A stretch of 64,000 nucleotides of DNA from Roseibium salinum (GCF_026240905.1 NZ_JAPEVI010000003.1:372001-436000); one strand, 5' to 3'. Positions 15,587 through 24,438 are shown, counted from the first letter of the stretch. Numbers and translations are program-made. The notes: a model not told the origin generated them from the sequence alone.

Positions 15587-16702
15587 ATGCCTGACGGGAC
15601 TTCACAAAAGACCAGGCTGATGAGCCGGAGAAAGCTCCTCGGTGCGTCGGTCGCGGCCGGTGGCGCGGCTCTGGCCGCACCGGCCGTCGCGCAGGAGGAC
15701 AAGGCGACCATCGAGTGGAAGATGGTGACGTCCTGGCCAAAGAACCTGCCGGGGCCCGGCGTGACCGCGCAGCGGATTGCCAACCAGGTCGAGATGATGT
15801 CCGGCGGGCTGTTCCGCATCCGCCTTTTTGCCGCGGGCGAGCTGGTGCCGGCGCTCGGCGTTTTCGAAGCCGTCTCCGGCAACACCGCCCAGATGGCCCA
15901 TACGGCCTCGTTCTTCTGGCAGGGCAAGATACCTGCTTCGGTCTTTTTCACTGCAATCCCGTTCGGGCTTCTGCCCCATGAGCACATCGCCTGGATCGAG
16001 CAGGGCGGCGGACAGTCGCTCTGGGACGAGCTCTATGCCCCGTTCGGCCTGAAACCCGTCATGGCCGGCAATACGGGCGTTCAGATGGGCGGCTGGTTCC
16101 GGAAAGAGGTCAACAGCCTGGCGGACCTGAAGGGCTTGAAAATCCGCATGCCGGGGCTTGGCGGCGAGGTGATGCGCCGGCTCGGCGCGACGCCGGTCGG
16201 CCTTCCGCCGGGCGAGTTGTTCCAGGCGCTGCAATCGGGCGTCCTCGATGCGACCGAATTCCTCGGTCCGTGGTCCGACCGCGCCATGGGCTTTCACAAG
16301 GTCGCCAAGTCCTACTACACGCCGGGGTTCCACGAACCGAACGGCACCGGCGAGGCGATCTTCAACCGAGTCGCCCTGGACGGCCTGCCGGAAGAGCTGC
16401 GTATCATCGTTCTGGAGGCCTGCCGGGCCGAAAACGCCCGGTCGCTGGCGGAAAGCAACTGGGAGAACGCCGGCAGCCTGAAGCTGCTCCGGGAAGAGGA
16501 CGGCGTCACCATCAAGAACTATCCGGACGACGTTCTGAACGCCTTGCGGGAAAACGCGGCGATCGTGCTGGGGGAACTTGCGGAGAAGAATTCGATCAGC
16601 ATGCGCATCTACGAGAGCAACACTGCGGCACGAGAGCGGCTGGCTCCCTGGAGCGAGATCGCCATGCGCCGCTTCATGGAGGCTCGGGACGGCAGGGGCT
16701 GA
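15587..16702 (+). CDS. TRAP transporter substrate-binding protein, DctP/TakP type
   Basis: 371-residue periplasmic binding protein. The N-terminus has a Tat signal (MSRRKLLGASVAAGG..., signal cleavage after PAVA-QED). The mature part follows the TakP-like pattern: MVTSWPKNLPGPG, ELVPALGVFEAVS, MPGLGGEVMRRLGATPV and DATEFLGPWSD. TakP relatives bind 2-oxo acids. ATG 15587 lies one base after the thiD stop with GGAG 8 bases upstream, so it belongs to the thi operon transcript. The membrane subunits DctQ/DctM are not in the window. The ligand might be a thiamine precursor, but that is inference. Confidence 0.88.
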   Translation: MPDGTSQKTRLMSRRKLLGASVAAGGAALAAPAVAQEDKATIEWKMVTSWPKNLPGPGVTAQRIANQVEMMSGGLFRIRLFAAGELVPALGVFEAVSGNTAQMAHTASFFWQGKIPASVFFTAIPFGLLPHEHIAWIEQGGGQSLWDELYAPFGLKPVMAGNTGVQMGGWFRKEVNSLADLKGLKIRMPGLGGEVMRRLGATPVGLPPGELFQALQSGVLDATEFLGPWSDRAMGFHKVAKSYYTPGFHEPNGTGEAIFNRVALDGLPEELRIIVLEACRAENARSLAESNWENAGSLKLLREEDGVTIKNYPDDVLNALRENAAIVLGELAEKNSISMRIYESNTAARERLAPWSEIAMRRFMEARDGRG

Positions 16703-17183
16703 TCTCTACAACCCGGGCCCCTTGCAATCGGCACTCTTCACGGCTGCGGCACATGTACTGCAGTCGGGCTCCGCAGGGTGGTTGAACCCCATGGAGGGCC
16801 GCCTGAGCGTCTCGCGTCAGCGGCCCGGCGCCGCGAATCCATCCCGCAGTCCATGCATGTTCCCCAACGAGACGTGTGGCATCGCCGCAACGTTCGGGAG
16901 CATATTTACGTTATCGGAAGGTGTGGGCAATTTTGCCTGTTTTTTAGGCAAAAGAGCCAGCATGTGTCAGTGCCGTGACAAACAGGCGCCGCAGGGGCGC
17001 TTTTTCTCTGTTTTGCTGAGCCGGCCTAGGACCGGACTCTCGGAATACTCGATATATTGCAATGCAGCATGGTTTCACGCCAACGTCCACAGCCCATTAT
17101 GGCCTTGAAATGGGCCGGTTTTCTGAAAAACCTGTTCCCAGATCACTTGAAACATCCGGTGGCTCGGGATGGGAGGAAACTAT
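16703..17183. other. Intergenic region with two hairpins before fadL-type gene
   Basis: 481 bases without a supported gene. A perfect hairpin TTTTGCCT-N7-AGGCAAAA lies at 16931-16953. A second stem GCGCC-GCAGG-GGCGC followed by TTTTT lies at 16986-17005 and looks like a terminator. The promoter of the porin gene must lie between about 17010 and 17170. Confidence 0.5.
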
Positions 17184-18443
17184 ATGTCGTGGGCAGTCAA
17201 CAAGTCGGTACTACTTACCTCTACAACGATAGCACTATCTCTGGTTGCAAATGTTGCATTTGCAGGCGGTTTCGCACTGCGTGAGCAGAGCGCCTATTAT
17301 CAGGGCATGTCCTTTGCGGGATATGGTACGTCAGGAGACTCGATATCCTCGATGTTCTGGAACCCGGCTTCCATCATCGGCGCTCAGCAGGGACTGACAG
17401 TTGAAGCGCACAATTCGTTTATCATTCCCTATTCTGAAATCAATGGAACCCTGTCGGGCGGCGGATTGGGTACGTCTTCGGTTGGCAGCGGTGACATCGC
17501 AGCCGACGCCTGGGTCCCGGCGAGCTACGCAGCGTACCGGCTGAACGACCAGTGGGTCTTCGGTGTTGGCGTCAATGCACCCTTCGGTCTGACCACCAAG
17601 CCGGAACAGAACTGGGCGGCACAGTTCTATTCGCGCTCGTCCAAGGTCTTCTCGCTCAACGTCAATCCGAATATCGTCTACCAGTTCAACGATATGATCT
17701 CGGTCGCAGCGGGCGTTCAGGTGCAATATCTCGATGTGAGCCTGAAATCTGCCGACGCGACGTCCGCAGGATTTGCTAGGTCGAACGAAGTATCGGGCGA
17801 CGATGTCGGCTTTGGCGTGACAGCCGGCGTGACCGTCAGGCCGTTTGAAGGGACCGAATTCGGTCTCGGTTATCGTTCAGGCGTTTCTCATACTCTTGAA
17901 GGCGATCTCTTTTTGAGCGGGACGCGGAGCGCGGTCAGCCTGGGTGTCATTACGCCGGACATGGTCAATTTCTCGGCCAGCCAGCAGGTCACCGATAAGT
18001 TCCGTCTGCTCGGAACTGTTGAATGGACCAACTGGAGCCGGTTGAAGGCCCCGCGGGCGATTTCGGATGCCACCGGCGCAACCCTGACGACGCTGGAGTT
18101 CAACTACGATGACGGTTGGTTCTTCTCGCTTGGTGGCGAGTATGATTTCAACGAGAAGCTGACCCTTCGCGCCGGTTTGGGATATGAGATTTCTCCGATC
18201 GACGAGGAAATCCGTTCCACCCGCCTGCCGGATAACAACCGCTGGTGGCTGTCCGCCGGTGCAAGCTACAACCTCAATGAGCACCTGGCATTCGATTTGG
18301 GCTATACGCACATCATCCCGGAATCGACGGATATCAACATCGATTCCAACCATCAGGACTTCAACGCGACTTTCGGGACTTACTCGGGAGAGGTCGACAG
18401 CCACGTGAACATCATTGCCGCCTCGCTGCGTTACAAGTTCTAA
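17184..18443 (+). CDS. OmpP1/FadL family outer-membrane porin
   Basis: 419-residue outer-membrane beta-barrel transporter for hydrophobic compounds such as long-chain fatty acids. The signal peptide ends at VANVAFA-GGFAL; the mature N-terminus GFALREQSAYYQGMSFAG is the FadL hatch-domain signature, with MFWNPASIIG next. The C-terminus is aromatic (AASLRYKF), as needed for barrel assembly. ATG 17184 has GGGAGGA upstream; an ATG at 17169 overlaps that ribosome site and is unlikely. It stands alone. FadD at 1292 could use imported acids. Confidence 0.9.
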   Translation: MSWAVNKSVLLTSTTIALSLVANVAFAGGFALREQSAYYQGMSFAGYGTSGDSISSMFWNPASIIGAQQGLTVEAHNSFIIPYSEINGTLSGGGLGTSSVGSGDIAADAWVPASYAAYRLNDQWVFGVGVNAPFGLTTKPEQNWAAQFYSRSSKVFSLNVNPNIVYQFNDMISVAAGVQVQYLDVSLKSADATSAGFARSNEVSGDDVGFGVTAGVTVRPFEGTEFGLGYRSGVSHTLEGDLFLSGTRSAVSLGVITPDMVNFSASQQVTDKFRLLGTVEWTNWSRLKAPRAISDATGATLTTLEFNYDDGWFFSLGGEYDFNEKLTLRAGLGYEISPIDEEIRSTRLPDNNRWWLSAGASYNLNEHLAFDLGYTHIIPESTDINIDSNHQDFNATFGTYSGEVDSHVNIIAASLRYKF

Positions 18444-18485
18444 TCCCCACTCAGAGGTTAGACATCAAAGGGCTGGGAGATCTTT

Positions 18486-18880
18486 CCGGCCCTAAGTTTT
18501 ATTGAAAAAGCACTTCCTCTCCTTCGTCCTCCTGGACGCAGCGATGCGGAGACCCGGCGGCGAGCCGAGGTCTATCGGACAGAAGGCGACGGCCTGGGGC
18601 TCCCCGATCCCGGCTCGCGCTGCGCTTGGCCGGGATGACGAACGAGGTTCCGTCGGCGACCTAACGGCCGGGACACACGCTCCGGCCCTAAGTTCATGAA
18701 AAAGCACTTCCTCTCTTTCGTCCTCCCGGACGCAGCGAAGCGAAGATCCGGGATCGGCGAGCCGAGGTCTATCGGACAGAAGGCGACGGCCTGAGCCTCT
18801 CCGATCCCGGCTCGCGCTGCGCTTGGCCGGGATGACGTTCGAGGTACTGTCGGCGATCTAACGGCCGGGAGACATGCTCC
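18486..18880. repeat. Tandem pair of about 196-bp intergenic repeats
   Basis: Two imperfect copies, 18486-18681 and 18682-about 18880. Each begins CCGGCCCTAAGTT and contains a GAAAAAGCACTTCCTCT block, then the dispersed inverted-repeat core (18524-18643 and 18718-18837) also found at 10380-10498, and ends near CTAACGGCCGGGA. The arms could fold into a long hairpin. No coding content is seen in this 544-base gap between the porin and the SDR gene. Confidence 0.8.
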
Positions 18881-18987
18881 CGCCCATGCTGATGAGCCAA
18901 CCGTTCGTCCGCGGCGGAGCGGTCCGGCATGTGTTTGGAAAACCTGTCAGCAAGCCAGGCCGCGACAGGAGCCTCGCTTGCCCGTTC

Positions 18988-19767
18988 TCAAAAGGCCGCC
19001 GGATAGAGGCCGCCGTCCATGAGGATGTTCTGGCCGGTGATGTAACCGGCGTGCGTCGAGCACAGGAAGGCGCAGGTCTGGCCGAATTCGGCAGCATTGC
19101 CGAAGCGGCGGACCGGGATTTCGGCGGCCTGTTCGGCGCGGATCGCGTCGACGGACTTTCCGGCCAGCTTTGCGGTGCGTTCGAAACCGCCCTTCAGCCG
19201 GTCCGTGTCCATCTTGCCGGGCAGGAGATTGTTGACGGTTATGCCGTGCGGGGCGAGCTGGCGGCTGACGCCGGCGAGAAACGCCGTCAGGCCCGCCCTT
19301 GCGCCGCTGGACAGGTCAAGCCCCTCGATCGGCATTTTGACCGAGAGCGAGGTGATGTTGACGATCCGGCCGAAACCGCGCTCCTTCATGCCCGGGGTGA
19401 CGGCCTGGATCAGTTCGATCGGCGTCACGAAATTCTGGATGACACCCTGGAGCATCGCCTCCCGGTCCAGTTCGCTGTAATCCCGGCGGGGCGGGCCGCC
19501 GTTGTTGTTGATCAGGATATCGGGAGCAGGGCAGGCCTCCAGCAGAGCCTCCTGGCCGTCGCGGGTCGAAACATCGGCCGCAACGGTTGAAACCCTGACG
19601 CCGTACGCCGTCTCGATGGCGGATTTCGTTTCCGCCAGCACGGCTTCATCGCGTCCGTTCAGGACGATCTCGCAGCCTGCCTCCGCAAGCGCTTCCGCAC
19701 AGCCTCGTCCGAGGCCGCGGCTGGATGCGCAGACGATCGCCTTCTTGCCTTCAATGCCCAGATGCAT
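18988..19767 (-). CDS. SDR family oxidoreductase lacking the usual YxxxK
   Basis: 259-residue Rossmann protein. The cofactor motif is variant (ASSRGLGRGCAEAL near residue 14), and NNNGGPPRRDY occupies the place of NNAG. The catalytic serine region ITSLSVKMPIEGL is present, but where YxxxK is expected it reads SSGARAGLTAF, so the tyrosine and lysine are missing. This matches a FabG-like subfamily whose members also lack them. ATG 19767 is preceded by AAAGGAG. Substrate unknown; activity as a classical dehydrogenase is doubtful. Confidence 0.88.
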   Translation of the reverse strand: MHLGIEGKKAIVCASSRGLGRGCAEALAEAGCEIVLNGRDEAVLAETKSAIETAYGVRVSTVAADVSTRDGQEALLEACPAPDILINNNGGPPRRDYSELDREAMLQGVIQNFVTPIELIQAVTPGMKERGFGRIVNITSLSVKMPIEGLDLSSGARAGLTAFLAGVSRQLAPHGITVNNLLPGKMDTDRLKGGFERTAKLAGKSVDAIRAEQAAEIPVRRFGNAAEFGQTCAFLCSTHAGYITGQNILMDGGLYPAAF

Positions 19768-19910
19768 CGGTGGTCTCCTTTGAATTGCGAACCGGTCCGG
19801 GCACTTTGTGGCCGGGGAGCAGGGAAGTGTCAAACGGCAGGAGCGATGACCGTGCCCCGGAGCCTGATCCCTGCTCCGGTCTGCGGCCGCGATTCGGGAG
19901 GGCGCGGGCC

Positions 19911-19928
19911 CTGTCATAATAATGATAC
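19911..19928 (+). promoter_or_regulatory. Candidate Pho box
   Basis: CTGTCAT at 19911-19917 is a perfect first half-site of the PhoB consensus (CTGTCAT-N4-CTGTCAT). The second half after AATA is ATGATAC, which matches poorly (3 of 7). It lies 45 bases before the metallophosphoesterase start codon, a suitable place for PhoB activation of a lipid-remodelling operon. Confidence 0.35.
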
Positions 19929-19973
19929 CTGAATCGCGTCTAAAGCACCCCAACGGGAAACTGGAGAAGTGCT

Positions 19974-20777
19974 ATGTCTAAAGCACAGACATCGCGGCAT
20001 TACCGGGCATTGTTCATTTCCGATGTCCATCTTGGCACGCGCGGCTGCCAGGCGGACATGCTGCTCGACTTCCTGAAGGACAATGATGCGGAAACGATCT
20101 ATCTCGTCGGCGACATCGCCGACGGATGGCGCCTGAAGCGTTCCTGGCACTGGCCACAGCTTCACAACGACGTGGTGCAGAAGATCCTGCGCAAGGGCCG
20201 CAAGGGTGCCCGGATCATCTATATTCCCGGCAATCACGACGAGTTTCTGCGCGATTTCCTCGGCACGCATTTCGGCGGCGTGGAAGTGACCGACAGCATC
20301 GTCCACGAAGCCGCCAGCGGGAAACGCTACCTGGTTATCCATGGCGACCAGTTCGATGTCGTCATCCGCCATGCCAAGTGGCTGGCCTTCTTCGGGGACA
20401 AGGCCTATGTGACCGCGCTCCATGTCAACACGTGGCTGAACGTGCTGCGCCGGCGTCTCGGCCTGACCTACTGGTCCTTGTCGGCCTGGGCGAAGCTCAA
20501 GGTCAAGAACGCCGTCAGCTTCATCGGCCGGTTCGAGGAGGCCCTGTCCGACGAGGCGCGCCGCCGCGGTGTCGACGGGGTGATCTGCGGCCACATACAC
20601 CACGCCGCCGACCATGATATAAACGGCATTCACTACATAAATACCGGGGATTGGGTGGAAAGCTGCACGGCGGTTGCCGAGCATCATGATGGTACGTTTG
20701 AGGTAATCCGATGGGTGGAGCAAACCCAGACTGGAGCCGTGCCGGCGAAGTCCAGGGAAACCGCGGTCGCCGCATGA
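19974..20777 (+). CDS. plcP: Metallophosphoesterase, PlcP-like phospholipase C candidate
   Basis: 267-residue calcineurin-like phosphoesterase with the full metal set: SDVHLG (about 18), GDIADGW (about 47), GNHDEF (about 84), HGDQFD (about 119) and GHIHH (about 208). The sequence also resembles UDP-2,3-diacylglucosamine hydrolase LpxH. I prefer PlcP because the next gene, overlapping by ATGA, is a GT4 glycosyltransferase: in marine alphaproteobacteria PlcP removes phospholipid head groups under phosphate starvation and Agt glycosylates the resulting diacylglycerol. GGAG is 7 bases before ATG. Enzyme class is sure; the PlcP assignment rests on context. Confidence 0.75.
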   Translation: MSKAQTSRHYRALFISDVHLGTRGCQADMLLDFLKDNDAETIYLVGDIADGWRLKRSWHWPQLHNDVVQKILRKGRKGARIIYIPGNHDEFLRDFLGTHFGGVEVTDSIVHEAASGKRYLVIHGDQFDVVIRHAKWLAFFGDKAYVTALHVNTWLNVLRRRLGLTYWSLSAWAKLKVKNAVSFIGRFEEALSDEARRRGVDGVICGHIHHAADHDINGIHYINTGDWVESCTAVAEHHDGTFEVIRWVEQTQTGAVPAKSRETAVAA

Positions 20778-21823
20778 GTTCCATTCTGATCGTGACGGAT
20801 GCCTGGCATCCTCAGATAAACGGCGTCGTCCGCTCAATTGAGCGCACGGCGGAAGAGCTCGAAGCCATCGGAATACGCGTTGAATTTCTGACCCCGCAGG
20901 CCTTCAAGACCCTTCCGTGCCCGACCTATCCGGAAATCCGTCTTTCGCTGACCCATCGCGGCATCGTGCGCCGGAAAATCGAGGCCTTCGACTGCGAGCA
21001 CCTGCACATTGCCACGGAAGGCCCTCTGGGACTGCTGGCGGCCAGCGCCGCGCGCAAGGACGGCCGGCCGTTTACCACGAGCTATCACACGCGCTTTCCC
21101 GAATATGTCTCGGCCCGGCTGCCGGTTCCGCTCTCCTGGTCCTACAGTTGGCTGCGCAAGTTTCACAATTCCGGCAGCGGCTGCATGGTGGCCACGCGGT
21201 CGCTGGAACAGGACCTGCGCGAGCGGGGCTTCCTGAACCTGATGCGCTGGTCGCGGGGTGTCGACGAGGAGCTGTTCCGGCCCTATGAGGGATCGGTTCT
21301 GCCCGAGGACCTGCCGCGTCCGGTGTTCATGTATGTCGGCCGCGTGGCGGTTGAAAAGAACATTGAGGCGTTTCTGGATCTCAAGCTCGGCGGGTCCAAG
21401 GTGGTCGTCGGCGGCGGTCCCCAGCTGGAGGCGCTGCGCCGCGAGTACCGGGATGTCCATTTCACCGGGCCGAAGGTGGGGGAAGAGCTTGCCCGGTACT
21501 ATTCCGACGCCGACGTCTTCGTATTTCCCTCGCTGACCGACACATTCGGCAATGTCATTCTGGAAGCGCTGGCCTGCGGCGTTCCCGTCGCGGCCTATCC
21601 GGTGATGGGGCCGCTGGATGTCATCGGGGATACCGGCGCCGGGGTCCTGTCGCAGGACCTGCGGGAGGCGGCCGAAGCCGCGCTGGACATTCCGCGCGAG
21701 CACTGCCGGAAGATCGCCATGAACTACACCTGGGCCGCCAGTGCCCGCCAGTTCCTGGACAATTGCATCGCGGCCCGGGATCTGCATAACAGCATGATCG
21801 CAGAGGCCAGGGCGGCGGAATAA
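20774..21823 (+). CDS. agt: GT4 glycosyltransferase, Agt-like (glycosyl-diacylglycerol synthesis)
   Basis: 349-residue GT-B fold enzyme. The N-terminal domain starts SILIVTDAWHPQINGVVRS, typical of lipid glycosyltransferases such as MgtA/PimB/SqdX relatives. The donor-binding domain has MYVGRVAVEKNIEAFL, GGGPQLE and the EX7E region FPSLTDTFGNVILEALACG. The ATG overlaps the stop of plcP (ATGA), so the two proteins are made together. Likely makes glyco- or glucuronosyl-diacylglycerol from the diacylglycerol left by PlcP (inference from context and family). Confidence 0.82.
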   Translation: MSSILIVTDAWHPQINGVVRSIERTAEELEAIGIRVEFLTPQAFKTLPCPTYPEIRLSLTHRGIVRRKIEAFDCEHLHIATEGPLGLLAASAARKDGRPFTTSYHTRFPEYVSARLPVPLSWSYSWLRKFHNSGSGCMVATRSLEQDLRERGFLNLMRWSRGVDEELFRPYEGSVLPEDLPRPVFMYVGRVAVEKNIEAFLDLKLGGSKVVVGGGPQLEALRREYRDVHFTGPKVGEELARYYSDADVFVFPSLTDTFGNVILEALACGVPVAAYPVMGPLDVIGDTGAGVLSQDLREAAEAALDIPREHCRKIAMNYTWAASARQFLDNCIAARDLHNSMIAEARAAE

Positions 21824-21986
21824 CGCATTCCCTAAATTGCCACCCGGACAATTTCCGGCTGGAACCGCCCGTCTTCCTGTGAAATCACTTCAGGGCAAGA
21901 GAGCATCCGCAATGAAGTGCGGCTTCACCGGCCGCATTCTGTCCCGGATGCCCCCGTGACAAACATTTTCTGCAAAGTGAACCCCG

Positions 21987-23012
21987 ATGACGGACACACA
22001 GTCTCAGCCCGTAACATCTGCTGGCCCGGCGCTTTCCGGCAAAGCCGTATCGTTTGAGGATATCGAGGCGGCAGCCGGGCGCCTTCGCGGCGAAGCGCTG
22101 CTGACACCGCTCCTGCGTCACCCCCTGCTGGACGAGCGGACCGGGGCCAGGGTCTTCATCAAGCCGGAAAACCTGCAGCGTAGCGGGTCTTTCAAGTTTC
22201 GCGGCGCGTTCAACTGCCTCAGTCAGATCCCGGTATCGGAACGCGCGCGCGGCGTGGTTGCCTGCTCCTCCGGGAACCATGCGCAGGGCGTTGCCGCCAG
22301 CGCCCGGCTGCTCGGCATGCCGGCAACCATCGTGATGCCTGCCGACGCGCCGGCGATCAAGCTGGAGCGCACGCGCGGCTATGGGGCGACTGTCGTGACC
22401 TATGACAGGGACAAGGAAGACCGGGACGCGATTGCGACCCGGCTCTGCGCGCAAACAGGCGCGCGCCTCGTCCATCCCTTCAACGATCCTGCGGTGATCG
22501 CAGGGCAGGGCACCGTCGGACTGGAATTGGCCGACCAGGCTGCGGCGCTCGGCGTTCAGCTCGATGACGTGCTGGCCCCGACCGGTGGCGGCGGGCTTTC
22601 CAGCGGCATCGCCCTGGCGCTGGCACACCAATCACCGGCGGCCCGTTTTCACACGGTCGAGCCGGAGCTCTTTGACGATTACAAGAGATCCCTCCAGGCA
22701 GGCACTCCCCAGTCCAATGCCGCCAGGTCCGGGTCGGTCTGCGATGCGCTTCTGTCAGAATCTCCGGGAGAGATCGGCTTTTCCATCCTGCGCGAGCTGG
22801 CCGGCGAAGCCGTGACCGTCTCGGACGAGGAAGCCCTGGACGCCGTCGCCTTCGCCTTCACGGAACTGAAGCTCGTGGTCGAGCCGGGCGGGGCCGTTGC
22901 CCTTGCCGCTCTGCTCGCGGGCAAACTGCCGTTGAAAGGCAAGACCGTGGGCATCGTTCTGACCGGCGGCAATATCGACCCGCAGATGCTGATCCGCGCC
23001 CTTTCGCGCTGA
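21987..23012 (+). CDS. Threonine/serine dehydratase (PLP-dependent)
   Basis: 341-residue fold-type II PLP enzyme. The PLP lysine lies in SGSFKFRGAFN (about residue 70), the substrate loop in ACSSGNHAQG (about 92) and the phosphate-binding loop in PTGGGGLSSG (about 197). There is no C-terminal ACT domain, so it resembles catabolic threonine ammonia-lyase or serine racemase-like proteins rather than IlvA. It converts threonine or serine to the 2-oxo acid and ammonia. The start at 21987 follows a short gap; no operon partner. Confidence 0.88.
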   Translation: MTDTQSQPVTSAGPALSGKAVSFEDIEAAAGRLRGEALLTPLLRHPLLDERTGARVFIKPENLQRSGSFKFRGAFNCLSQIPVSERARGVVACSSGNHAQGVAASARLLGMPATIVMPADAPAIKLERTRGYGATVVTYDRDKEDRDAIATRLCAQTGARLVHPFNDPAVIAGQGTVGLELADQAAALGVQLDDVLAPTGGGGLSSGIALALAHQSPAARFHTVEPELFDDYKRSLQAGTPQSNAARSGSVCDALLSESPGEIGFSILRELAGEAVTVSDEEALDAVAFAFTELKLVVEPGGAVALAALLAGKLPLKGKTVGIVLTGGNIDPQMLIRALSR

Positions 23013-23126
23013 TTGGCGGGGCCTGCCGGCATCCGTTCGAAGCCTTTCCAGCCGACAAGCGAGGTACAAGACCTCATCCGTGCCGGGTATCCTTCGAGAC
23101 GCGAGCAATCTCGCTCCTCAGGCTTG

Positions 23127-23249
23127 GCCTTTGCCGCCGAGGGCAAGGTGAAGGCGCATTACACGGAAGAGACGCTGGACGACGTGAACAGCATCTTCGA
23201 CCGCATGAAAGCCGGCGCGATCGATGGGCGGATCGTCATGGCGATCTGA
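23127..23249 (+). pseudogene. Remnant of zinc alcohol dehydrogenase (C-terminus only)
   Basis: About 40 codons (AFAAEGKVKAHYTEETLDDV, then NSIFDRMKAGAIDGRIVMAI) end at a TGA. They match the last residues of AdhP-type alcohol dehydrogenases, where this segment closes the cofactor domain. Nothing upstream in any frame resembles the remaining 300 residues; threonine dehydratase ends at 23012. So this is the scar of a deleted or rearranged gene. A terminator hairpin follows at 23277. Confidence 0.7.
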
Positions 23250-23276
23250 CGGGGATCCTGCCCGGGACAAATGAAA

Positions 23277-23301
23277 AACCCGCCCGGGTTTCGGGCGGGT
23301 T
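23277..23301. terminator. Bidirectional hairpin terminator
   Basis: AACCCGCCCG-GGTTT-CGGGCGGGTT: a perfect 10-bp stem with a 5-base loop, preceded by A5 and so usable on the minus strand, where cheZ ends at 23326. On the plus strand only TT follows. Confidence 0.75.
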
Positions 23302-23325
23302 GGACTGCAGAAACCGGGCCGGAAA

Positions 23326-24438
23326 TCAGTTGAAGAGAGCCTGGCGTTCGGCCTCGGAGAGCTGCTTGAGCGGATCGTCGTCTCCCGCGGTTTCCTCGGC
23401 CATTTCCCATTCGGCGTCGGCCTCGGCTTCATCCTCTGCCGCGCCGACTGCGCTGTCGAACAGCTTTTCGATCGCCGCTTCATCAAGCATGGCTTCGGGG
23501 TCGGAGAACGCGTCGTCGTCGGCCAGGGCCGCTTCGCCTGCTTCCGCGGCAGGAGCGGAGGCAAACATGTCGTCGATCGAGGCGGCATCCATCGTCTCGC
23601 CGCCGCCGGCCATGATGGCGTCCACATCCGCTTCGCTGGCGTGAGAACCTGACTTGGTCAGCGCAGGCGGCTCGATTGCCGCATCGCCATTGGTTTCCTT
23701 CAAGGCAGCGTTAAAGACGTCGTGACTGGCAGCCATCAGTTCGTCGACGCTGTTCTGGCAAACGCCGCCCGCAAGCTGAGGGCCGTTCAGCAAATGGGCA
23801 TCCGGACGCGTGTCGACCGGTCCGGCGGTCGCGTCGACATCCACTTCCTCGATGCCCCAGATGTTGATCATCAGGTTGATGCGGCTCTCCAGATAACGCA
23901 GAACCTGGACGACCTTGTTGGTGCGCTGTCCGGTCAGATCCTGGAACGAACAGGCCATGAAGATCTCGGTCGCCTTCGCATCGATGTCGTCGCAGCACGC
24001 CGAATCGGCACCGTTTTCGCGCAGGATCCAGGCCTGTTCCTGAATCTGCTCGGCCGCTTCCAGAATCGTCTGGGTTGCCCCTTCGGTTTGCGTGACGATG
24101 GCATCGAGTTCCAGAGAGGCGTCGGCGAAGCGGTTGTTCGCTTCCTCTTCCGCCTTCATATTGGCGATTTCCGCCTTGGTGCGCTCGATCGCTTCGTGCA
24201 TGTCGGCGATGTCGAGGCGGATCTTGTCGAGATCCGGCACTTTCCGCTGGCGGGTGACGACCTTCTCGAGCCGCTGAATCGCGGTCAGGATCTCGGTCGT
24301 TTCCGGCGTCTTTCTGCGCCTGAGAAACTCAGTCAGAAACCGACGTCCGCGATCGGATTCCATCAGGGTCTGTTCAAGAGTCTGGTATTCGGCTTCGCCG
24401 ATCAGCTCCGGTTCTTCCTGTATTGTTTCCGCTTTCAT
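23326..24438 (-). CDS. cheZ: Chemotaxis protein phosphatase CheZ-like
   Basis: 370-residue, largely helical acidic protein. The CheZ active-site motif is clear: ACSFQDLTGQRTNKVVQVL (about residue 170-190), where the D and Q act on CheY-phosphate. Helical hairpin segments flank it. A long acidic low-complexity linker (about 230-355) ends in LKQLSEAERQALFN, in the place of the C-terminal CheY-binding helix. Longer than E. coli CheZ (214). ATG 24438 begins MKAETIQEEPEL; an upstream TTG at 24504 is less likely. No che genes are adjacent. Confidence 0.85.
   Translation of the reverse strand: MKAETIQEEPELIGEAEYQTLEQTLMESDRGRRFLTEFLRRRKTPETTEILTAIQRLEKVVTRQRKVPDLDKIRLDIADMHEAIERTKAEIANMKAEEEANNRFADASLELDAIVTQTEGATQTILEAAEQIQEQAWILRENGADSACCDDIDAKATEIFMACSFQDLTGQRTNKVVQVLRYLESRINLMINIWGIEEVDVDATAGPVDTRPDAHLLNGPQLAGGVCQNSVDELMAASHDVFNAALKETNGDAAIEPPALTKSGSHASEADVDAIMAGGGETMDAASIDDMFASAPAAEAGEAALADDDAFSDPEAMLDEAAIEKLFDSAVGAAEDEAEADAEWEMAEETAGDDDPLKQLSEAERQALFN

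Noticed and set aside
14780..16702. 640-codon ThiD-TRAP fusion protein
   Set aside because: The middle is the ThiD C-terminus read out of frame; the real TRAP start at 15587 has a ribosome site and a Tat signal. The fusion is a result of the G6 frame break.
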